64,000 nt of DNA. Origin: Methylobacterium thuringiense (lineage in GTDB: Bacteria > Pseudomonadota > Alphaproteobacteria > Rhizobiales > Beijerinckiaceae). The notes under the pieces are model-generated. The model searched no databases. It worked only from the letters and a program-made list of their open reading frames with translations, and was not told the DNA's origin. Shown piece after piece: positions 51,713-60,504 of the stretch; position 1 is the first letter of the stretch; each line of letters starts with the position of its first letter. Where the stretch lies: contig NZ_BPRA01000006.1 in NCBI RefSeq assembly GCF_022179645.1, forward strand, positions 186,001-250,000, in the 5' to 3' direction. The position numbers were made by a program, and so were the translations under genes.

Positions 51713-52459
51713 TCACGGACGAAACCCCTCGAACACCATCTGGTCCGCATGGGCGGCGGCGGTCTTGCGCTGGTCGTCGGTGCGAACCGTCCAGGTCATG
51801 ACCGGCATCCGGCCGAGCTGGCGGCAGAGATACGGCACCCCGCCCGGCAGGTCGTCCACGCGCCAGGACACGAAGTCCGGCCTGCTCTGGTGCAGATGCA
51901 GCATGTTGGCGAGGCCGAAGCGCTGGGTGCGCGTCAGCCGGGCGTAGGACGGATCCTCCTGGCTCTTCTCGGCGACGATCCCGCGCGGCACGCCCTTCGC
52001 CAGCTCGCCCAGCGCCGCGACGATGCGTGGATCGAATGACTTCAGCGCCACCGGCCCGGTATAGCCGGCGATGACCTCGGCGACGCGATGGGAGAGACGC
52101 GGATCCTCGTTGAACTGCGTCTTCACCTCGATGATCAGCGGCGTGCGGCCGGCGATCATGCCCAGGAATTCCGGTAGCGTCGGGATACGCTGCTGCGTGC
52201 CCGCGACGGCGAGCTTCGACAAGTCGGCGGCGTTGCGCGACGCCGTCGGCTCGCTCGACGTCGTCAATCGTCCGAGGCCTTCGTCGTGAAACACCATGGC
52301 CTCGCCGTCGAGGCTCGGCTGCACGTCGCACTCGATGGCGTAGCCTCCGGCGATCGCGGCCTCGGCCGCCGCGATCGTGTTTTCCGGAATGCCGGCGGCA
52401 CGGTCGTGCAGCCCGCGATGGGCGATCGGCCGCGCGGTCAGCCAGTCGGGTGCGGCCAC
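51713..52459 (-). CDS. Glycerophosphodiester phosphodiesterase
   Basis: The 248-residue product has the family motifs AHRGLHD with ENT (about residues 12-27), the metal-binding ECDVQPSLDG and VFHDEGLGRLT, then EVKTQF and a closing MTWTVRTDDQ. It splits glycerophosphodiesters to glycerol-3-phosphate and an alcohol, and so could act on products of phospholipase action. No signal peptide, so probably cytoplasmic. The GTG at 52459 begins two bases after the RidA stop, indicating coupling; no separate ribosome binding site is seen. Confidence 0.88.
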   Translation of the reverse strand: MAAPDWLTARPIAHRGLHDRAAGIPENTIAAAEAAIAGGYAIECDVQPSLDGEAMVFHDEGLGRLTTSSEPTASRNAADLSKLAVAGTQQRIPTLPEFLGMIAGRTPLIIEVKTQFNEDPRLSHRVAEVIAGYTGPVALKSFDPRIVAALGELAKGVPRGIVAEKSQEDPSYARLTRTQRFGLANMLHLHQSRPDFVSWRVDDLPGGVPYLCRQLGRMPVMTWTVRTDDQRKTAAAHADQMVFEGFRP

Positions 52460-52461
52460 CC

Positions 52462-52935
52462 TCAGCGGACTTCGAACATGGCTTCGACCTCGACGGCCGC
52501 GTCGAGAGGCAATTCTGCGACGCCGACGGTGGAGCGTGCATGGCGCCCGCTGTCGCCGAGGATCTGGACCATCAGGTCCGAGGCGCCGTTCATGATCGGG
52601 GCGAGGCCGGCAAAGCTCGGCACGGCGTTGATGAAGCCGCCGAGCCGCACGCATTGCACGACGCCGTGGTCGAGATCGCCCACCGCCGCCTGGACCTGTG
52701 CCAGCACGTTGAGTGCACAGAGCCGTGCCGCCGCGATGCCCGCCTCGTTCGAGACCTCCGCGCCGAGCTTGCCCTTGTGTTCGTCGGCGAGCTTGCCGTC
52801 GGCGCCGAAACAGATCTGTCCGGAGATCACCACGAGGTTGCCGACGCGCACGAACGGCACGTAGTTCGCAACCGGCGCCGCCGCCTTCGGCAGGGTGATG
52901 CCGAGCTTTTCCAGGCGTTCCTTGACCGAACTCAT
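52462..52935 (-). CDS. RidA/YjgF family protein
   Basis: The 157-residue product shows the RidA fold: NLVVISGQICFGADGKL (about residues 33-49), ALNVLAQVQAAVGDLDHGV and ARSTVGVAELPLDAAVEVEA near the end. The usual catalytic Arg is replaced in this longer subgroup, so classical enamine deaminase activity is not assured. RidA proteins protect PLP enzymes from reactive enamines, fitting a place divergent from argD. GGAGGG precedes the ATG. Confidence 0.88.
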   Translation of the reverse strand: MSSVKERLEKLGITLPKAAAPVANYVPFVRVGNLVVISGQICFGADGKLADEHKGKLGAEVSNEAGIAAARLCALNVLAQVQAAVGDLDHGVVQCVRLGGFINAVPSFAGLAPIMNGASDLMVQILGDSGRHARSTVGVAELPLDAAVEVEAMFEVR

Positions 52936-53043
52936 GCGCGTCCCTCCGAACCGAATGGCTGATTGCCAGCGCTCTGAGCACGGGCCGAGGCCGGCGCGCA
53001 AGGCGTTGCGGTGATCCGAATCCCGTTGGCAACGCTGTCACAA

Positions 53044-53071
53044 TTGACACGTAGAGCCCATGTCATAGTAA
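53044..53071 (+). promoter_or_regulatory. Likely sigma-70-type promoter of argD with overlapping inverted repeat
   Basis: TTGACA at 53044-53049 (perfect -35) is followed after 16 bases by TAGTAA at 53066-53071. The -35 is part of an inverted repeat, TGTCA (53036-53040) and TGACA (53045-53049), which could be an operator. Confidence 0.5.
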
Positions 53072-53150
53072 TCGCCCGCGTGCCGCCCGTCCTCGAGGCG
53101 GCACTTTCATTTGGAACGGCCGCCCGTGCGGCCCCGTCACGGAGAGCCCC

Positions 53151-54353
53151 TTGGCATCCGCTTCCACCTCCGCCCTCGTGCCGACTTATGCCCGCGCGCC
53201 GATCGCCTTCGAGCGTGGCGAGGGCGCTTGGCTCGTGGCCGACAACGGTGAGCGATACCTGGATTTCGGCGCCGGCATCGCCGTGAACGCCCTCGGCCAC
53301 GCGCATCCGCATCTCGTCGAGGCGCTGACCACGCAGGCCCAGAAGATCTGGCACACTTCCAACCTGTTCCAGATCCCGGACGGCGAGCGGCTCGGCCGGC
53401 GGCTGGTCGACGCCACCTTCGCCGACGTCGCCTTCTTCGCTAATTCGGGCGCCGAGGCGAACGAGGCGGCCATCAAGATGGCGCGCAAGTACCATGCGGT
53501 CGGCGGCCACCCCGAGCGCTACCGGATCGTCACCTTCGAGGGTGCCTTCCACGGCCGCACGTTGGCGACGATCGCGGCCGGCGGGCAGGCCAAGTACATC
53601 GAGGGCTTCGGACCGAAGGTCGACGGGTTCGACCAGGTGCCGGCCGGCGATTTCGAGGCGCTGGACGCCGTGATCGGCCCCGAGACCGCTGCGCTGATGA
53701 TCGAGCCGATTCAGGGCGAGGGCGGCGTGCGCGCCATCGACAACGATGTGCTGCGCCGCCTGCGCGCGATCTGCGACGAACGCGGCTTGCTGCTGATCTT
53801 CGACGAGATCCAGACCGGCGTCGGCCGTACCGGAAAATTCTTCGCGCATGAATGGACCGGTGTCGCGCCCGACATCATGACCGTGGCCAAGGGCATCGGC
53901 GGCGGGTTTCCCCTCGGTGTCTGCCTCGCCACCACGGAGGCCGCGCGCGGCCTGACTGCTGGCACGCACGGCACGACGTTCGGCGGCAATCCGCTGGCGA
54001 TGGCTGTCGGCAACGCCGTGATCGACGTGATCCTCGCCGACGGATTCCTGGAGCAGGTCCAGCGGACCGGGCTGCTGCTGAAGCAGCGGCTCGCGGCGCT
54101 CGTCGACCGTCACCCGCGGGTCTTCACCGAGATCCGGGGGCAGGGGCTGATGCTCGGCCTCAAGCTCAACGTACTCAATACCGATTTCGCCGCCGCCGCC
54201 CGCGCGCAGAAACTGCTCGTGATCCCGGCCGGCGACAACGTGGTGCGTCTGCTGCCTCCGCTGATCATCACGGAGGACGACGTGGCCCAGGCCGTCGAGC
54301 GCCTGGATGCCGCGGCGAGCACCCTCGAGGCGCAGGTCCGCGGAGCGGCCTGA
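53151..54353 (+). CDS. argD: Acetylornithine aminotransferase
   Basis: The 400-residue class III aminotransferase contains [47 protein letters not shown], the PLP site [16 protein letters not shown] and [14 protein letters not shown] with the PLP-lysine (about residue 251), and [11 protein letters not shown]. It makes N-acetylornithine in arginine synthesis and may also serve lysine synthesis. The start is a TTG at 53151 with GGAG at good spacing. argF follows after 41 bases, so the pair is an operon. Confidence 0.94.
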   Translation: MASASTSALVPTYARAPIAFERGEGAWLVADNGERYLDFGAGIAVNALGHAHPHLVEALTTQAQKIWHTSNLFQIPDGERLGRRLVDATFADVAFFANSGAEANEAAIKMARKYHAVGGHPERYRIVTFEGAFHGRTLATIAAGGQAKYIEGFGPKVDGFDQVPAGDFEALDAVIGPETAALMIEPIQGEGGVRAIDNDVLRRLRAICDERGLLLIFDEIQTGVGRTGKFFAHEWTGVAPDIMTVAKGIGGGFPLGVCLATTEAARGLTAGTHGTTFGGNPLAMAVGNAVIDVILADGFLEQVQRTGLLLKQRLAALVDRHPRVFTEIRGQGLMLGLKLNVLNTDFAAAARAQKLLVIPAGDNVVRLLPPLIITEDDVAQAVERLDAAASTLEAQVRGAA

Positions 54354-54394
54354 CCGACACGTACGAACACGAACGACAAGCGAAGCACGAGATT

Positions 54395-55351
54395 ATGGCC
54401 GCGATTGCAAACGGTGCGAGACGGGACGTCCGCCACTTCCTCGACCTCAAGGATTTTTCCGGAGCCGACCTGCGCCGCATCATCGATGCGAGCGCCGCCA
54501 TCAAGAGCATCCGCCGCAAGGGCCGGCCCGCCGACGAGCAGCCTCTGGCCGGGCGCCAACTCGCGATGATCTTCGACCGGCCCTCGACCCGCACCCGCGT
54601 CTCCTTCGACGTGGCCATGCGCGAGCTCGGCGGCGAGACCTTGATGCTGACCGGCAAGGAAATGCAGCTCGGCCGCGGCGAGACCGTCGCCGACACGGCG
54701 CGCGTGCTCTCGCGCTACGTCGACGCGATCATGATCCGCATCCTCGATCACGGCCTGATGGTCGAGCTGGCGCAGAACGCCGAGGTGCCCGTCATCAACG
54801 CGCTCACGAAGGTCTCGCACCCGTGCCAGATCATGGCCGACGTGCTGACCTTCGAGGAGCATCGCGGATCGATCCAGGGCCGCACCGTGGCTTGGTCGGG
54901 TGATGCCAACAACGTGCTGGCGAGCTGGGTCCACGCCGCCGCGCGCTTCGACTTCACCCTCAACGTCGCCGCGCCGCCCGAACTCGCGATGCCGCCCGCG
55001 CTCGCGGACTGGGCCAAGCGCGAGGGCGCCCGCGTCAACGCCACCACGGATGCTTATGCGGCGGTGGAGGGGGCCGACGCGGTCGTGACAGATTGCTGGG
55101 TCTCGATGGGCGACGACGACGAGCACTATCGTCACAACCTGCTCTCGCCCTACCGGGTGGACGCCAAGCTGATGAAGGCCGCACGCAAGGACGCGCTCTT
55201 CATGCATTGCCTGCCGGCCCATCGCGGCGAGGAGGTCACGGCCGAGGTGATCGACGGTCCGCAATCGGTGGTGTTCGACGAGGCCGAGAATCGCCTGCAC
55301 GCGCAGAAGGGTATTCTGGCGTGGTGCCTGGAGGCGCCGGGACTGGCCTGA
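54395..55351 (+). CDS. argF: Ornithine carbamoyltransferase
   Basis: The 318-residue enzyme has the carbamoyl-phosphate motif [11 protein letters not shown] (about residues 64-74), the HPCQ-type ornithine motif SHPCQIMAD (about 145), DCWVSMGDD and the catalytic [13 protein letters not shown]. It converts ornithine and carbamoyl phosphate to citrulline. Length is normal. It lies directly downstream of argD. The ATG at 54395 is preceded by a weak ribosome binding site. Confidence 0.95.
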   Translation: MAAIANGARRDVRHFLDLKDFSGADLRRIIDASAAIKSIRRKGRPADEQPLAGRQLAMIFDRPSTRTRVSFDVAMRELGGETLMLTGKEMQLGRGETVADTARVLSRYVDAIMIRILDHGLMVELAQNAEVPVINALTKVSHPCQIMADVLTFEEHRGSIQGRTVAWSGDANNVLASWVHAAARFDFTLNVAAPPELAMPPALADWAKREGARVNATTDAYAAVEGADAVVTDCWVSMGDDDEHYRHNLLSPYRVDAKLMKAARKDALFMHCLPAHRGEEVTAEVIDGPQSVVFDEAENRLHAQKGILAWCLEAPGLA

Positions 55352-55460
55352 GCTGGCAGCGCCCTCGAGAACGACCGTCCACGGCCAAGTGCGACTCGCC
55401 ACTTGAGACGGCCACGCTGGAGTCCCATTTCAGGGGCTCATCCTGTGGAGTCGAGAACCC

Positions 55461-55973
55461 GTGACCGAGCGCCGTCTTCTGCGCCGCCTCAGTGCCGCGT
55501 CCGGCCTCGGCCTCGCCGCCGGCATCCTCACGGGCTGTGCCGGCGACATGCAGCCGAGCACTGGGCTGCCGAGCCTCTATCTCCCGCTGACCACGTCGAA
55601 CGCGCATGTCGACACTACGGCGGCGCGCGACATGATCTCGGCCTATCGCAAGGGTCGCGGCGAGCCCCCGCTCGTGGTCGATCCGGAGCTCCAGAAGCTC
55701 GCCGAGACCGAGGCCGCCGCCATGGCGGTCGCCGACAAGCCGAGCCATAGCCGCACCGTCAGCGCGGCGATCGGCCGTCTCGGCTACGCATCCCCCGGCG
55801 CCAACCTTTCGGCCGGCTACCACACCCTCGCCGAAGCCTTTTCGGGGTGGCGCGACAGTCCTCCGCACAACGCGGTGATGCTGAGCGCCGAGGCCGGGCG
55901 CATGGGCATCGCCACCGCCTACGCGCCGGGCTCGAAGTACAAGGTGTATTGGGCGCTGCTCGTCGCGAAGTAG
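55461..55973 (+). CDS. CAP-domain (SCP-like) lipoprotein
   Basis: The 170-residue product has a lipoprotein signal (ILTGC, Cys at about residue 26) and a CAP domain: ARDMISAYRKGRGEPPLVVDPELQKLAETEA (read as ISAYRKGRGEPPL and DPELQKLAE), HSRTV, GANLSAGYHTLAEAFSGWRDSPPHNAVML and AYAPGSKYKVYWALLVAK. CAP proteins are secreted with varied, mostly unknown roles. The start is a GTG with GGAG upstream. It converges with motB. Confidence 0.85.
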   Translation: MTERRLLRRLSAASGLGLAAGILTGCAGDMQPSTGLPSLYLPLTTSNAHVDTTAARDMISAYRKGRGEPPLVVDPELQKLAETEAAAMAVADKPSHSRTVSAAIGRLGYASPGANLSAGYHTLAEAFSGWRDSPPHNAVMLSAEAGRMGIATAYAPGSKYKVYWALLVAK

Positions 55974-55985
55974 ACCGACGGATCG

Positions 55986-56819
55986 CTACGGCAGACCCTT
56001 GCCGGCGGGCGTCGGCGGCGCCTCCGACAGCAGCGTCACCGTCACTCGGCGGTTGGCCGCGAGGTACGGGTTGTCCGGAAACATCGGTTCGGTGTCGGCC
56101 TTGCCGGTGACGGAGGCGAAGCGGTCGTCGGGTACGCCGGACTGCGCGAGGATGTCGCGCACGCTGATGGCGCGGCCGGCCGAGAGCTCCCAGGGCGGGG
56201 CAGCGGGCCTGCGGCCGGGCTTCTCGCTGGCGGTGTAGCCGGTGACGGTGATGCGGTTCGGCATCTTGGCGAGGGCCGGGGCGAGCTTTTCCAGCAGCCG
56301 GCGCGTGAGTTCGTTCGGCCGGTTCGAGCCCTCCGGGAACATCGAGCGCCCGTCCTGATCGACGATCGATACGTCGAGGCCCTTGTTCGTCGGCGAGACG
56401 ATGACGTTCTTCGACAGCTCGGAGATTTCCGGCATATCCTGCAGCGCCTGACGCAGCGAGGCGGCTGCGAGGCCGAAGCCCTCCGGGTAACCGTTCAGCG
56501 GGATGCCTTCGTCGATGCCGAGATCCACCGTCGGCGGCGCGGTGTGATCCGAGGCCTGCTCCGGCGGGATGTCGCGCTTGTTCTTGACCTTGTCGGCGAT
56601 GGGCAGCCCGTTGACCTCGATGATGCCGGCGAAGCGCGAATCCTTGTTCACGCCGAAGGCGTCGCGCATCGAGCCCGCGACGAGCTGCATCTTCTTCTGG
56701 TCCTGGGTCGAGTACGCCGCGATCATCACGAAGAAGCTCATCAGGAGCGCCATGAGGTCGGCGAAGGTCACGAACCAGCCGTGACCGCCATGCGCCCCGC
56801 CGCGTTTCTTCCTGGCCAC
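55986..56819 (-). CDS. motB: Flagellar motor protein MotB
   Basis: The 277-residue protein has one membrane helix with the proton-carrying Asp (FADLMALLMSFFVMIAAYS, Asp near residue 21), a linker, and an OmpA-like peptidoglycan-binding domain (about residues 150-265: ITVTGYTASEKPGR, ELSAGRAISVRDIL, NRRVTVTL). MotB anchors the stator to the cell wall and conducts protons with MotA. It is 19 bases after motA. No other flagellar genes lie nearby. Confidence 0.92.
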   Translation of the reverse strand: MARKKRGGAHGGHGWFVTFADLMALLMSFFVMIAAYSTQDQKKMQLVAGSMRDAFGVNKDSRFAGIIEVNGLPIADKVKNKRDIPPEQASDHTAPPTVDLGIDEGIPLNGYPEGFGLAAASLRQALQDMPEISELSKNVIVSPTNKGLDVSIVDQDGRSMFPEGSNRPNELTRRLLEKLAPALAKMPNRITVTGYTASEKPGRRPAAPPWELSAGRAISVRDILAQSGVPDDRFASVTGKADTEPMFPDNPYLAANRRVTVTLLSEAPPTPAGKGLP

Positions 56820-56838
56820 GACTCACGATCCTCCCCGC

Positions 56839-57612
56839 TCAGGCCACGGCCTCGGACATGTCCTCGCGGGTGTTGTGCGGCAGGTAGGCGATGAGCATCT
56901 CGCGCACGAGGGTCGCGCTCTTCTGGTCGCGGATCAGCAGGATGCCGTCGATGATGAGCGAGCGCGAGACGTCCTCCTCCTCCAGCTTGAGGTGGAGCTT
57001 ATCGGCGAGCGGCAGCGCGATCATGTTCGCGATCAGCGCCCCGTACAGCGTCGCGAGTAGCGCTGTCGCCATGGCGGGGCCGAGCTTCGAGGGGTCCGAC
57101 ATGTGGGCGAACATCGTCACCATACCGAGGATGGTGCCGATCATGCCCCAGGCCGGGGCGCAGTCGCCGAACGCGCGGTAGATCTTCGAGCCCTCGTCGA
57201 GATGCATCAGGAAGTTGTCGCGGTCGCGCTCCATCGTGTCGCGGATGAACTCGCGATCGTAGCCGTCGGCGATGTAGCGGGCGCCCTGCGCCAGGAACGG
57301 ATCGGAAATTTCCATGCTCTCCAGCGCGATCGGGCCGGACTTGCGCACGACCTCGGCGATCTTGGTGATCTCCTCGATGAGTTCGCGCGGCTTCACGGCG
57401 CGCATGGTGAAGGCGAAGCGCAGGCCCATCGGCAATCCGTGCAGGATCGTCGAGAACGGAAACCGCATCATCGTCGCCATGGTGGCGCCGCCGAAGATCA
57501 CGATCATGGCGTGCTTGTCGTAATAGGCGCTGAAATCGCCGCCATCGATCATGATCAGCGTGAAGACGACGCCGAAACCGCCGAGCAAACCGACACCGGT
57601 TGCGAGATCCAT
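56839..57612 (-). CDS. motA: Flagellar motor protein MotA (PomA-like)
   Basis: The 257-residue protein has four membrane helices, two near the N-terminus and two in residues about 150-205 (GMIGTILGMVTMFAHM, GPAMATALLATLYGALIAN), with the charged cytoplasmic loop between (IRDTMERDRDN). MotA surrounds MotB in the stator and converts ion flow to torque. The length and the short cytoplasmic loop are closer to PomA-type proteins. First gene of the motAB pair. Confidence 0.92.
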   Translation of the reverse strand: MDLATGVGLLGGFGVVFTLIMIDGGDFSAYYDKHAMIVIFGGATMATMMRFPFSTILHGLPMGLRFAFTMRAVKPRELIEEITKIAEVVRKSGPIALESMEISDPFLAQGARYIADGYDREFIRDTMERDRDNFLMHLDEGSKIYRAFGDCAPAWGMIGTILGMVTMFAHMSDPSKLGPAMATALLATLYGALIANMIALPLADKLHLKLEEEDVSRSLIIDGILLIRDQKSATLVREMLIAYLPHNTREDMSEAVA

Positions 57613-57869
57613 GACGCGACGCTCGACCCTAGGCCCTGCGCAGATGGCGGAGCGGTGTCACAGATCTAAAAAATTACACTGAACGAACCGTAAAAGCGGA
57701 CCCGGAAATGATTCCGCGGGTCATGCAGCGTTCAGCCTGGATTTGCGATAAGCCCTTCGTCACGATGCGATAAGGGCCGCCAGAGCCGTGTTCGCGATCG
57801 GACGAAGAATCGGTGCCGCGGCCTCTGCCCGGACCGTTTCTCCGGGGCGGGTTGGGAGCTGTGTCCACC

Positions 57870-59657
57870 ATGTCGATGATTCGTCTCTATGCGCGGGTCA
57901 TGGGTCTCCTCGGCGCCGACAAGCGCCTTGCGATCGGCCTCGTCTGCGCGAACGTCCTGCTCGCGGTGGCGGCCTTCGCCGAGCCGCTGATCATGGGCCG
58001 CATCATCGACGGTCTCACGCACCTCACGCGCGGCCACAACGCCTTCGCGACACTCGTGCCGTGGATTGCCGCCTGGGTCGGCTTCGGCATCTTCACCATC
58101 GGTGCCGGCGTCACCATCGCCCTGCATTCCGATCGGCTCGCCCACCGCAACCGCCTCTCGACCATGGCCGGCTATTTCGAGCACGTGCTCGACCTGCCGC
58201 TCGCCTTCCACTCGGCCAACCATTCCGGCCGCGTCCTCAAGGCGATGCTCGAGGGCACCAACGGCATGTCCTGGCTCTGGCTCGGCTTCTTCCGCGACCA
58301 TTTCGTCGGGCTGGTCTCGCTCGGCGTGCTGCTGCCGATGACGCTGTTCATCAACTGGCAGCTCGGTTCGATCCTGGTCGTCCTGGTCGTCGTGTTCACG
58401 GCGCTGACCTCCTTCGTCATGCGCCGCACCGAGCAGCTGCAGGGCAAGGTCGAGCAGTTCCATTCGGGCCTCGCCGCGCACGCCTCGGATGCCATCGGCA
58501 ACGTCGCCGTGATCCAGTCCTTCACCCGCGCCAAGGCAGAGAAGGAGGCCATGCACGGCATCATCTCGAACCTGCTCAAGGCGCAGATTCCGGTCCTGTC
58601 GTGGTGGGCGCTCGCCGCCGTCGCCACCAAGGCCTCGGCCACGCTGACCATGACCGCGATCTTCATAACGGGCATCGTCCTGCACCAGAACGGCGCGGCC
58701 ACCGTCGGCGAGGTCGTGGCCTTCATGAGCCTCGCGACCATGCTGGTCTCGCGCCTCGACCACGTCGTTACCTTCGTCAACGGCCTGTTCCAGCAGGCTC
58801 CGAAGATGCGCGAGTTCTTCGAGATCCTCGATACGGTGCCCACCGTGCGCGACCGCCCGCACGCCGTGCAGGTCGCCCGCTTCGAGGGCGAGGTCAGCTT
58901 CGACGACGTCGCCTTCTCCTATGACGGCCGCCGCCAAGCCCTCGACGGGGTCTCGTTCAAAGCCGCGCCTGGGCAGACCATCGCGCTGGTCGGCACTACG
59001 GGCTCGGGCAAGTCGACCACGCTCGGCCTGCTGCACCGCAGCTTCGACCCGAGTGCCGGCTCGATCCGCATCGACGACACCGACATCCGCGACATCGGCC
59101 TGACGAGCCTGCGCCACAACATCGGCGTGGTCTTCCAGGAGCCGATGCTGTTCGCCCGCTCGATCCGCGAGAACCTCCAGGTCGGCCGCCCGAATGCGAC
59201 CGACGAGGAGATGCTCGACGCCCTCGATCGCGCCCAGGCCAGCGAGTTCATGGCCCGCCAGATGGACGGCCTCGATACAATCATCGGCGAACGCGGCCGC
59301 TCGCTCTCCGGCGGCGAACGCCAGCGCCTCTCGATTGCCCGCGCTCTCCTGAAGAACCCGCCGGTGCTGATCCTCGACGAGGCCACGAGCGCACTCGACG
59401 CCTCCACCGAGCGCAAGCTCCAGGGCGCCCTGGAGGAGGTCATGAAGGACCGCACCACTTTCGTGATCGCGCACCGCCTCGCGACGATCCGCAACGCCGA
59501 CCGCATCCTGGTCTTCCACGAAGGCCGGATCGTCGAGAGCGGTACCTTCGACGAGCTGGTGGCCGAGGGCGGCCGCTTCACGGACCTCGCCCGGGCGCAG
59601 TTTATGGCGGCCGAGGCCGACGTGATGCCCGAAGATCGGGTCGCCATCGCCGCCTGA
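57870..59657 (+). CDS. ndvA: NdvA/ChvA-type glucan exporter (ABC permease-ATPase)
   Basis: The 595-residue half-transporter has six membrane helices (residues about 18-300) and an ATPase domain with Walker A GTTGSGKST (about 375), signature LSGGERQRLSIARALL and Walker B VLILDEATSALD. Segments such as LAFHSANHSGRVLKAMLEG and RTEQLQGKVEQFHSGL are typical of NdvA/ChvA, which export cyclic beta-1,2-glucan. No ndvB-type synthase is in the window, so the exported glucan may differ. The ATG at 57870 follows GGGAG; another ATG two codons later is possible. Confidence 0.88.
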   Translation: MSMIRLYARVMGLLGADKRLAIGLVCANVLLAVAAFAEPLIMGRIIDGLTHLTRGHNAFATLVPWIAAWVGFGIFTIGAGVTIALHSDRLAHRNRLSTMAGYFEHVLDLPLAFHSANHSGRVLKAMLEGTNGMSWLWLGFFRDHFVGLVSLGVLLPMTLFINWQLGSILVVLVVVFTALTSFVMRRTEQLQGKVEQFHSGLAAHASDAIGNVAVIQSFTRAKAEKEAMHGIISNLLKAQIPVLSWWALAAVATKASATLTMTAIFITGIVLHQNGAATVGEVVAFMSLATMLVSRLDHVVTFVNGLFQQAPKMREFFEILDTVPTVRDRPHAVQVARFEGEVSFDDVAFSYDGRRQALDGVSFKAAPGQTIALVGTTGSGKSTTLGLLHRSFDPSAGSIRIDDTDIRDIGLTSLRHNIGVVFQEPMLFARSIRENLQVGRPNATDEEMLDALDRAQASEFMARQMDGLDTIIGERGRSLSGGERQRLSIARALLKNPPVLILDEATSALDASTERKLQGALEEVMKDRTTFVIAHRLATIRNADRILVFHEGRIVESGTFDELVAEGGRFTDLARAQFMAAEADVMPEDRVAIAA

Positions 59658-59676
59658 CCGCCGGGCAGAGACACGT

Positions 59677-59706
59677 AAGGCCGAAGCGGACCGCTTCGGC
59701 CTTTTT
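59677..59706 (+). terminator. Rho-independent terminator after ndvA
   Basis: AAGGCCGAAGCGG (59677-59689) and CCGCTTCGGCCTT (59691-59703) form a perfect 13-bp stem with more T residues after it. Confidence 0.93.
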
Positions 59707-59983
59707 CGTACCTGCACCTCGGTCGCCCCTCGCATCGCGCGACACGTTCGCGAGTGACGCGACGTCCGTCGCGATCATCCGACGGTCCGGAGAGTATCGG
59801 CAAAAAAAGACCTGCCGTCCGGGAGGACTGCAGGCCGATCAGGCGAGGGATGTCACAGAGAGCGCAGGGTCAAAGCGCCGCAGAGGGTCGAAGTTCCGTC
59901 ACCGACCCGACGGATCGGCTGGGTATCCCGAAATTCTTCGCGAAACGGACATCGTCAGAGAACACGTTCAGTGACGGACAGGC

Positions 59984-60019
59984 AAAAGCCCACCTCCGGC
60001 TGCGAAGCCGGAGATGAGC
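59984..60019 (-). terminator. Rho-independent terminator of the small exported-protein gene
   Basis: On the minus strand a 14-bp stem (60006-60019 with 59988-60001, two G-U pairs) with a TCGC loop is followed by TTTT. It lies 30 bases past the stop at 60049. Confidence 0.85.
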
Positions 60020-60048
60020 GTCGGAAGTCGATTTGGAAGGGGAAGGCG

Positions 60049-60279
60049 TTACTTGCCGGAAGCGCCCTTCTGCTTCTCCTTGTCGGCCGAAGCAGCGTTC
60101 TCCTGCATGTTCTTGTCGGCCGAACCACCACCCTTGCTGGACGGTTCCGCGGTGCTGCCTGCTGCAGAACCGGAGGTCTTGCCGTCGGAGGCCTTCTCCT
60201 CGGCAAATGCGCCGGAGGTCGCCAGCAGCGCGAGTGCGAGAACCGCACCGAGGCCGGCGCGCGAGATCATCTTCGTCAT
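60049..60279 (-). CDS. Small exported protein, 76 residues
   Basis: A signal peptide (MTKMISRAGLGAVLALALLATSGAFA) precedes a highly polar, Lys/Ser/Gly-rich mature part without cysteine or hydrophobic segments, probably unstructured. No family is recognised. GGGAAACG precedes the ATG, and a strong terminator follows, so the gene is expressed alone. Confidence 0.72.
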   Translation of the reverse strand: MTKMISRAGLGAVLALALLATSGAFAEEKASDGKTSGSAAGSTAEPSSKGGGSADKNMQENAASADKEKQKGASGK

Positions 60280-60504
60280 TGAGCGTTTCCCTTCGCTTTC
60301 AGCAAGCCGATCGGTGCGCCTTCAGGCGCACTCGTCTGCTGCTGCACAATCAACGACGCCGATCCGCATAAAGTTCACGACTGTCTTGCTCGAAGATCCC
60401 GTAAGTTCATCAATTATATGTTTTTATACAATCTGATGGTTCTCGCCGGTATCGTGGTCATGCCAGAACCACAGCCAAAAGAACTGTGTGATATCTGACG
60501 GACC

